Assembly: GCA_903970475.1 (NCBI GenBank)
Contig: CAJCIQ010000111.1
Span: forward strand, 1 to 38,001
Direction of reading: 5' to 3'
Source: Beijerinckiaceae bacterium
GTDB lineage: Bacteria; Bacteroidota; Bacteroidia; Chitinophagales; Chitinophagaceae
DNA: 38,001 nt
Positions 32,024-38,001 of this stretch are shown here, piece after piece (position 1 is the first letter of the stretch; the number at the start of each line of letters is the position of its first letter). Made by a program: the position numbers and the translations under genes. A model generated the notes under the pieces. That model saw only the letters and a list, made by a program, of their open reading frames with translations. It was not told the DNA's origin and ran no database searches.

Positions 32024-32045
32024 GCGCGGTTATCCACCCTGGAGA

Positions 32046-32771
32046 CTAGGGTTTGGTAAATACAGTAGGATCAATGCTTTGATTGGGCACCACCTTCGTT
32101 ATTTTAGAAACGATATCTCCCTGGGGCGTACCACTGATGGTGGTCGTATTAGGGAATACATAACCTTCCGGGGTCTTGGCATAGTCAGAAAAAACGATAT
32201 CGAGTGTACCGGCCTGACCTTGTACATTGTAATCAACGGAAGCCTTATCGATGTAATAAGTGCTCTTGTCGATATAGTAGGTCTGGTCCCCGTCTCCGGT
32301 CCTGGTTAATTTTATTTTGAAGCAATCAGCTCCATTTACCTTATCAGAACCTACCAGCGTGGCAGTATACCCACTTTGGGCATAGTTCAGGAAGGGACCC
32401 CTGGGATCAATACGACTGGCGTATGGTTTGATCTGATCTTTGGTCATGGGTTGAGGATCTGTGCTTCCAGCAAGGGGATTTACCATCCAACCCGTATCCT
32501 TTGTAATGACCTGAACAATGTTTTGGCCCATTACGGCTACTTCTGCACGCATCCCCTTACCGCTAAGGATCCAGGTCTTGCTGTTCATGTCTTGCTGCCC
32601 TGCGATGGAAGTGGTGCTTTCCTGATACAAAGAGGCTAGCGAATTGAGCTTATCTCTGCCGCCCAGCGCATCAATGTCTTTATTAATAATGTCATTCACT
32701 GTTTGTGCGAATGCTCCTGTGCTGAATAAGCTGATAGATGCAGCAAGGATGAAACTTCTGGTAATTTGCAT
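32046..32771 (-). CDS. Secreted protein, LolA-like/outer-membrane lipoprotein-sorting type (copy 2)
   Basis: The 241-residue product has a signal peptide with cleavage after FAQ (about residue 23), then DIINKDIDALGGRDKLNSLASLY, a beta-rich middle and YYIDKSTYYIDKASVDYN, and ends QSIDPTVFTKP. The pattern resembles the half-barrel of LolA-like proteins, with repeated beta strands and a long basic-acidic mix, but this is a fold guess. It is a clear paralog of the gene directly upstream: both share TSLY/ASLY, GYTATL, YYID and the TKVV.NQ.ID..F..P ending. The gap between them is two bases. Confidence 0.75.
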   Translation of the reverse strand: MQITRSFILAASISLFSTGAFAQTVNDIINKDIDALGGRDKLNSLASLYQESTTSIAGQQDMNSKTWILSGKGMRAEVAVMGQNIVQVITKDTGWMVNPLAGSTDPQPMTKDQIKPYASRIDPRGPFLNYAQSGYTATLVGSDKVNGADCFKIKLTRTGDGDQTYYIDKSTYYIDKASVDYNVQGQAGTLDIVFSDYAKTPEGYVFPNTTTISGTPQGDIVSKITKVVPNQSIDPTVFTKP

Positions 32772-32773
32772 AT

Positions 32774-33493
32774 TTAGGGATTTTGAAACTCTTTTTGATC
32801 AATAGGCTGATTGTATACCACTTTTGTGATTACCGTTTGAAGATCCCCCTGATCCACATTCATGGTATAGGAGGAGGCATAGGTTATTCCTTCGGGTGAT
32901 TTTTTAAATTCTGTAAATATCAGGTCCCTGGGGGCGGATCCTCCATTGAGGTACATGGGTATGGTGCACTTGTCAATATAATAGGTCATTGCGTCTATAT
33001 AGTAGTAGCTTTCCGGAACACCATTCTTGGAAAGTTTTATTTTATAGGTATCCTTACCATTCAATTTTTCAGTTCCCAATAAAGTGGCGGTGTAGCCCCT
33101 GTCCTGGTAGTTCAAAAGCGGGCTGCCCAATACCAGGCGATTATCACTGTACTTCATTGCATCGGCGGGGAGGGGTTGGGGATCCGGAGCCCCCTGCAGG
33201 GGATTGACGGCCCAACCAGAATCCTTACGTAACACTGTTACAATCATCGTGCCGTTGAAGTCTAGTTCCATCCGGTTAGCACTATTGTTAACGATCCAGT
33301 ATTTGGTAGGGAGATCGTTTCCCATAATAGAGGAGGTGCCTTCCTCATAAAGGGATGTTAAAGCGATGAGCTTTTCTTTCCCACCCATGGCGTCCAGGTG
33401 TTTAGTGATGATATCGTCAACACTTTGAGAAAAAGCCCTGCCGCCCAACAAGAGAATAGTAAAGAAGGCTATTAACCATTTACTGATCTGCAT
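32774..33493 (-). CDS. Secreted protein, LolA-like/outer-membrane lipoprotein-sorting type (copy 1)
   Basis: The 239-residue product has a signal peptide with cleavage after FSQ (about residue 23), DIITKHLDAMGGKEKLIALTSLY and YYYIDAMTYYIDKCTIPMY, and ends NQPIDQKEFQNP. It aligns along its full length with the downstream copy, at roughly 40 percent identity by eye. Both lack a lipobox and membrane helices after the signal, so they should be periplasmic. The pair is divergent from the adenine deaminase gene across 102 bases. Confidence 0.75.
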   Translation of the reverse strand: MQISKWLIAFFTILLLGGRAFSQSVDDIITKHLDAMGGKEKLIALTSLYEEGTSSIMGNDLPTKYWIVNNSANRMELDFNGTMIVTVLRKDSGWAVNPLQGAPDPQPLPADAMKYSDNRLVLGSPLLNYQDRGYTATLLGTEKLNGKDTYKIKLSKNGVPESYYYIDAMTYYIDKCTIPMYLNGGSAPRDLIFTEFKKSPEGITYASSYTMNVDQGDLQTVITKVVYNQPIDQKEFQNP

Positions 33494-33595
33494 AAAGGAT
33501 AGGTTTAATCATTAAATTCCATACAATATTAAAAAACATTCTATCATTTCGCCTATACCTGTGCTTAAATATTAATGGAGGCTTAACTTCACCAC

Positions 33596-35263
33596 ATGAA
33601 ACAAGACCTCAGCATACGGGGACGGCTGGTCGATATTCCTGGAAAACGCATATATCGGGCAGACCTGACCATTTCCGGGGGAAAAATCTCCACAATTGAG
33701 CCATTATCCGAAGCGGGTGATGATCATGAACCTTTTATCTGTCAGGGCTTTATAGATGCCCATGTGCATATAGAAAGCGCTATGCTGGTTCCCTCAGAAT
33801 TCGCCAAACTCGCCGTAGTCCACGGCACCATAGCCACCGTTTCTGACCCTCACGAAATGGCTAATGTGTGTGGAATGGAGGGGGTAAAGTATATGGTCGC
33901 CGACGGGAAACAGGTTCCCTTTCATTTCTTTTTTGGCGCCCCGTCCTGTGTACCGGCTACTTCTTTTGAAACAGCAGGGGCTACCCTTTCGCCCAAAGAC
34001 GTAGCCGACTTGCTCAATGATCCGGACATCTATTACTTAAGCGAAATGATGAATTTCCCGGGCGTCCTTCACGAGGATGCTGAAGTAATGGAGAAAATAG
34101 CCGCGGCCCAAAAAGCCGGTAAACCCATAGACGGACATGCCCCCGGACTAAGGGGTGCCCAGGCTAAGGCCTATATCGATGCCGGTATTTCCACAGATCA
34201 TGAATGTTTCACCCCAGAGGAGGCACTCGATAAGTTAAACCATGGTATGAAGATCCTCATCAGGGAGGGAAGTGCTGCCAAAAACTTCAATGCCTTAATT
34301 GGACTCCTGACAGATCACCCGGAACAAATGATGTTTTGCAGTGACGATAAACACCCGGATAGCCTGGTGGAAGGACATATCAATACCCTTTGTGCCCGGG
34401 CCATCAAAGCAGGCATTCCCTTGTTTCCTATTCTTCAGGCCGCGTGCGTCAATCCCATCAAGCATTATAAGTTACCCGTCGGACAGTTAAAGGCAGGAGA
34501 TTCCGCAGATTTTATCTTATTGGAAGACCTTACCGATTTCAAAGTCAGGGAGACCTACATCAAAGGGGAGTCGGTAGCCAGGGACGGAAAATCGTTTATA
34601 CAATCCGTGCCCCTTCATCCCATTAATCATTTTGTAAGAAAGTTCATATCGCTACAGGATTTACGCATGCCCTTAAACAAATGGGGAGGAGCAGAACCTG
34701 AAAACTTTGAACTGGTAAGGGTTATAGAAGCACTGGATGGACAACTGATCACATCCCGGCTGGAAGTCCCCATTACCGATTTCCTCATAAAGGATGGTTG
34801 CCTCCAAAGCAATCCGGAGATCGATCTCCTGAAAATGGTGGTCATCAACCGATATTCGGAAAATGCCCCCGTTGCCAAATGCTTCGTGCGGAATTTTGGC
34901 CTCAAAGACGCAGCCATCGCCAGTTCCGTAGCGCATGACAGCCACAATATCATTGCCGTAGGTACCAGCGATGACCTCCTTCAAAGCGCCATCATGAATA
35001 TCTTACAGGAAAAAGGTGGTATCAGTTGCGTAACGCCCGAAGCGGAACGCGTATTGCCGCTGCCCATTGCCGGACTGATGAGCGCGGGAAATGGCTATGA
35101 CATAGCAGAAAAATACACCGCCCTGGATACCATGGCCAAAGAAGCCGGCTCTACCTTGTCTGCTCCCTTTATGACTTTGTCCTTCATGGCGCTGTTGGTG
35201 ATCCCCCATCTTAAGCTCAGCGATAAAGGTTTATTTGATGTAGATTCCTTTTCACTTGTATAA
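33596..35263 (+). CDS. ade: Adenine deaminase
   Basis: This amidohydrolase converts adenine to hypoxanthine and ammonia in purine salvage. The 555-residue protein has the metal-binding FIDAHVHIESAML (H56 and H58), HGTIATVSDPHEMANVCG, GHAPGLRG and the FCSDDKHPDSL segment, then an AdeC-type C-terminal domain. Its length fits the family. A -7-like TAACTTCA (33584-33591) ends four bases before the ATG. The tag gene follows nine bases after its stop. Confidence 0.95.
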   Translation: MKQDLSIRGRLVDIPGKRIYRADLTISGGKISTIEPLSEAGDDHEPFICQGFIDAHVHIESAMLVPSEFAKLAVVHGTIATVSDPHEMANVCGMEGVKYMVADGKQVPFHFFFGAPSCVPATSFETAGATLSPKDVADLLNDPDIYYLSEMMNFPGVLHEDAEVMEKIAAAQKAGKPIDGHAPGLRGAQAKAYIDAGISTDHECFTPEEALDKLNHGMKILIREGSAAKNFNALIGLLTDHPEQMMFCSDDKHPDSLVEGHINTLCARAIKAGIPLFPILQAACVNPIKHYKLPVGQLKAGDSADFILLEDLTDFKVRETYIKGESVARDGKSFIQSVPLHPINHFVRKFISLQDLRMPLNKWGGAEPENFELVRVIEALDGQLITSRLEVPITDFLIKDGCLQSNPEIDLLKMVVINRYSENAPVAKCFVRNFGLKDAAIASSVAHDSHNIIAVGTSDDLLQSAIMNILQEKGGISCVTPEAERVLPLPIAGLMSAGNGYDIAEKYTALDTMAKEAGSTLSAPFMTLSFMALLVIPHLKLSDKGLFDVDSFSLV

Positions 35264-35272
35264 CCATCCCTT

Positions 35273-35857
35273 ATGACCGCCTCACTAAAGCAGCGATGCC
35301 CCTGGTCAGAGAAAGACGATCTGTACAGGAAATACCACGATGAAGAATGGGGAAATCCCATCCATGATGACCAGAAACTTTTCGAATTCCTTTGCCTGGA
35401 AGGAGCTCAGGCGGGTCTGAGTTGGTATACGGTCCTTTCCAAAAGAGAAAACTACGCCAAAGCCTTTGATCATTGGGACCCCTTGAAAATTGCCCGGTAT
35501 ACGGAAGCGAAAAAAGAAAAACTAATGGCCGATCCGGGCATCATCCGTAACCGGCTGAAAATAGAAGCCGCTATCACCAATGCCAAGGTCTTTTTAGCGG
35601 TTCAGAAAGAATGGGGAAGTTTTGATAAATATATCTGGCAATTTGTAGGTCATCAACCTAAAATCAACCACTGGAAATCCTTATCAGAAGTACCCTCCAG
35701 CACACCTCAATCGGATGCCATGAGTAAGGACCTGAAGAAAAAGGGATTTAAGTTTATCGGCACCACCATTTGTTATGCCTTTATGCAGGCAACGGGTATG
35801 GTTGATGATCATGTGGCATCTTGCTATAAGCGAAGCCAAACAAAAGCCGGCCACTAG
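35273..35857 (+). CDS. tag: DNA-3-methyladenine glycosylase I
   Basis: Tag removes 3-methyladenine from alkylated DNA. The 194-residue protein has RCPWSEKDDLYRKYHDEEWG at the N-terminus, LFEFLCLEGAQAGLSWYTVL with the catalytic Glu (E43), and GTTICYAFMQATGMVDDH near the end. The zinc ligands C9, H22, H180 and C184 are all present, so it is probably active. It follows the adenine deaminase gene by nine bases and converges on oxyR with only three bases between stops. Confidence 0.94.
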   Translation: MTASLKQRCPWSEKDDLYRKYHDEEWGNPIHDDQKLFEFLCLEGAQAGLSWYTVLSKRENYAKAFDHWDPLKIARYTEAKKEKLMADPGIIRNRLKIEAAITNAKVFLAVQKEWGSFDKYIWQFVGHQPKINHWKSLSEVPSSTPQSDAMSKDLKKKGFKFIGTTICYAFMQATGMVDDHVASCYKRSQTKAGH

Positions 35858-35860
35858 GCG

Positions 35861-36799
35861 CTACCGTATCTGTACCACCTCCCTTTGCCTTGGCTCCTTC
35901 ATTTTTGCTGGAATATGTTTGAGGATTTCCTCCTGAAGTACGTCCACCAATTTACGCTTTACATAATGACGGTGAATGGCCACGCTGACCTCCCGAACGG
36001 GGGCAGGGTCCTTGAAATGCCTGACCATCTTTTGTTGACGGGCACTGAGATCCTGGGCCGCCAGCTCCGGCAAAATTGTAATACCCGCATTGGCCTCCAC
36101 CATACGGACCAGGGTTTCTATACTACCCGCCTCGTAATGGAAATTTTCGTGGTCACGCACCTGTTTGCGCAGCTCGCATAAATTCAGGATCTGAGATCGC
36201 ATACAATGCCCTTCCTCCATAAGCCATAGGTGCTTTACGTCTATATCTTCCGCCAGCACATATTTCTTTTCAAATACGGGTTCGCTCTTGGCCGCATACA
36301 CCATGAACTCCTCGTAAAACATGGGGATCTCCGTAAGCTGCGCGTCTCCAAGGGGAGTAACCAATATACCTACGTCCAATACCCCGCTTTTCAACTGCTC
36401 CATAATGGTCTCTGTCCTTACCTCCGTAATGGCCAACCGTACCAATGGGTATTTTTTCAAAAAGGATTTTACAAACAAGGGCAGCAGATAAGGGGCCAGG
36501 GTAGGGATGATACCAACTTTAAGCTCTCCGGCCACCGATCCCTTTTTTTCCGCGACCAGCTCTTTGAGGAGAGCCGATTCTTTTAGGATGATCCTGGCTT
36601 GTTCAACAATGGGCTTGCCTATTTCGGTGGTCACTACAGGCTGCTTACTCCGGTCAAATATTTTAGCCCCTAGTTCTTCTTCCAATTTGTGGATCATCAT
36701 GCTGAGCGTTGGTTGGGTAACAAAACACTTTTCTGCTGCTGTAGCAAAATGCCGATAGGTATCTACCGCAACGATGTATTCCAGTTGTTGAAAATTCAT
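35861..36799 (-). CDS. oxyR: Hydrogen peroxide-inducible regulator OxyR (LysR family)
   Basis: OxyR senses peroxide through a disulfide and activates oxidative stress genes. The 312-residue protein has an N-terminal LysR HTH (MNFQQLEYIVAVDTYRHFATAAEKCFVTQPTL at 1-32; recognition helix about 28-40) and an LysR effector domain. The redox pair C199 and C208 (EEGHCMRSQILNLC) sits at the same positions as in the E. coli protein, so peroxide sensing is well supported. It begins 13 bases after the anmK stop on the same strand and may be co-transcribed with it. Confidence 0.94.
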   Translation of the reverse strand: MNFQQLEYIVAVDTYRHFATAAEKCFVTQPTLSMMIHKLEEELGAKIFDRSKQPVVTTEIGKPIVEQARIILKESALLKELVAEKKGSVAGELKVGIIPTLAPYLLPLFVKSFLKKYPLVRLAITEVRTETIMEQLKSGVLDVGILVTPLGDAQLTEIPMFYEEFMVYAAKSEPVFEKKYVLAEDIDVKHLWLMEEGHCMRSQILNLCELRKQVRDHENFHYEAGSIETLVRMVEANAGITILPELAAQDLSARQQKMVRHFKDPAPVREVSVAIHRHYVKRKLVDVLQEEILKHIPAKMKEPRQREVVQIR

Positions 36800-36812
36800 A
36801 CCTTATATAGGT

Positions 36813-37892
36813 TTATCCCTCCTGTCCGTTCCAAAGTGCGCCCCCGATACTGGCCCTGAGGGCCCCTGTTACTGTAGGCAACGTGTTTTCTTCCTCCCTT
36901 AACCTAAGCACCCCCATAAAGGCCATAATCAGCGCCTCTTTGAAATCAGCAACCAAAGGTTCGGCGACCAATACTTCTATGCCCTGAGGCTCCAGGAGCG
37001 CAGCAATCCTTTCCATCAGAAAAGCATTATGCGCCCCTCCACCTGTTACCAGCATCTTTCCGGGAGGTTTGCCATCTAAGGCCCTGGCCAATTGCCGGGC
37101 GATATGTTCGGTATAAGTCCTGAGTCCACTTTCTACAGAACAACCTGAGTTCTTTATGAGCTCCCAAACCACTGCTGTCCCAAACTGATTGGGCAGGGAT
37201 TTCGGTGGGGGAAGCAGGTAATAATCCAGCGCATCCAGGGCGTTCAACAGGGGATTAACCACATTACCCGTCCTGGCCAAGAGGCCATCCTGGTCAAAAG
37301 CCTGTCCCTTTCGCCCGGCCAGTAAGTTCAGCACCCGATTAGCCGGACAAACGTCAAAAGCCTGGTAAATGCCTTCAACGGTACTCGTAACATTGGCAAT
37401 GCCACCCAAATTCAGGAAATATTCATAACCATGAAACAACCATTTTTCACCAATGGGCACTATGGGCGCTCCCTGTCCGCCCAGGGCCATATCCAGGGCC
37501 CTGAGATCAGTCACCACCTGAAGCCCCGTCTGGGCAGCGATGGACGCCCCACTTCCCAGTTGAGCACTAACCCCCTGGTGGGGCATATGAAACACGGTAT
37601 GCCCGTGGGATGCAATCAATTGTATTTGAAAATCCAGGTTTCTTTCCTGGATAAACTTGTTTACTTCCTGCCCAATGTAGACCCCAAACGCATGATGTAA
37701 CAGCAGGTATTCCCGGGCACTTAGGTCAGGAGCCGCATCCAGTCTGCTTATCCATTCGGAAGTATGGGGTATGGTTACCGCATCCACCAGGGTATATAGC
37801 CATTTCCCCTGACTGGAATGAAGATGTACATAGGCCAGATCCAATCCATCCATCGAAGACCCACTCATAATTCCCAACGCCCGGTATATCAT
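36813..37892 (-). CDS. anmK: Anhydro-N-acetylmuramic acid kinase
   Basis: AnmK phosphorylates anhydro-N-acetylmuramic acid while opening its ring during cell-wall recycling. The 359-residue protein starts with IMSGSSMDGLDLAYVHL, the family's ATP-phosphate loop, and has ASHGHTVFHMPHQ, LNLGGIANVT, AFDVCPANRVLN and MLVTGGGAHNAFLMERI. Length is typical. No other recycling genes flank it. Confidence 0.95.
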   Translation of the reverse strand: MIYRALGIMSGSSMDGLDLAYVHLHSSQGKWLYTLVDAVTIPHTSEWISRLDAAPDLSAREYLLLHHAFGVYIGQEVNKFIQERNLDFQIQLIASHGHTVFHMPHQGVSAQLGSGASIAAQTGLQVVTDLRALDMALGGQGAPIVPIGEKWLFHGYEYFLNLGGIANVTSTVEGIYQAFDVCPANRVLNLLAGRKGQAFDQDGLLARTGNVVNPLLNALDALDYYLLPPPKSLPNQFGTAVVWELIKNSGCSVESGLRTYTEHIARQLARALDGKPPGKMLVTGGGAHNAFLMERIAALLEPQGIEVLVAEPLVADFKEALIMAFMGVLRLREEENTLPTVTGALRASIGGALWNGQEG

Positions 37893-37943
37893 AATTTTAT
37901 AGTTTTGTCGCTAAAGCTGCAATTTCGGACATCCTTTTCATTT

Positions 37944-38001
37944 ATGGCTATAGTCAATTTAAGCGAGAAACATTCCTTACTGAGTAATTGGGTTGCTGAG
38001 T
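37944..38001 (+). CDS. upp: Probable uracil phosphoribosyltransferase, first 19 codons; cut by window edge
   Basis: From the ATG at 37944 the frame reads MAIVNLSEKHSLLSNWVAE and stays open to the edge. The wording resembles the N-terminus of Bacteroidota uracil phosphoribosyltransferases (a leading strand, SLL and a helix ending VAE), but only 19 residues are visible. It is divergent from anmK across 51 bases. Other identities are possible. Confidence 0.5.
   Translation, partial: MAIVNLSEKHSLLSNWVAE

Noticed and set aside
1-38001. CRISPR arrays, tRNA or rRNA genes, insertion sequences, phage genes, integrases, defence islands
   Set aside because: No spaced direct repeats of CRISPR type, no transposase or integrase motifs and no recognisable RNA genes were seen on either strand.

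Overview
The window reads as chromosomal DNA of a Bacteroidota member, most likely family Chitinophagaceae. This is judged from protein style, not from a database search. Supporting signs are the TAnnTTTG-type promoters with almost no Shine-Dalgarno sequences, the short primary sigma factor lacking region 1.1, a short NuoG without a full molybdopterin domain, the Bacteroidota-type TonB N-terminus, a C-terminally extended S16, and START-like and LolA-like family proteins. Coding density is high. I see no tRNA, rRNA, CRISPR array, insertion sequence, prophage or integrase, so this is core genome with a few lineage-specific inserts.

Layout. 1-6968, minus strand: a complex I operon nuoA-B-C-D-E-[outer-membrane-like protein]-F-G-H, with nuoH cut by the window edge. 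It has its own promoter just upstream of nuoA, behind the terminator of the preceding genes. 7003-10918, minus strand: tonB with its own terminator, then a 77-residue membrane protein, a PstS-like lipoprotein and a large secreted TPR protein. No exbB/exbD or pstCAB genes are present beside them. 11080-17666: hisS(+), a DinB-like protein(-), a thiolase(-), then three RNA modification genes on the plus strand (rlmN, an RluB-like synthase with a long disordered N-terminus, an RluA-family synthase). 17701-20583, minus strand: cysH-cysD-cysN for sulfate assimilation through APS. 20701-24977, minus strand: a 1-Cys peroxiredoxin, rimM, rpsP, ffh and the primary sigma factor gene.

24978-25295 is the only gap above 300 bases. 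It holds the sigma factor promoter and two short inverted repeats. 25296-31902, mostly plus strand: a START-like protein, an unrecognised 201-residue protein (minus), an LptF/LptG permease, an Lrp/AsnC regulator translationally coupled to a DMT exporter, an M20 dipeptidase overlapping an S4-domain (Hsp15-like) gene, and trmD. 32046-33493, minus strand: two tandem paralogous secreted proteins. 33596-38001: adenine deaminase and 3-methyladenine glycosylase I (+), oxyR and anmK (-), and the first codons of a probable uracil phosphoribosyltransferase gene (+).

No dramatic undescribed system is evident. The best leads are the outer-membrane-like gene inside the nuo operon, the TonB/PstS-like/TPR module, a recurrent promoter architecture that puts the -7 box 4-5 bases before the start codon, and RNA hairpins at ffh and at the trmD stop codon.
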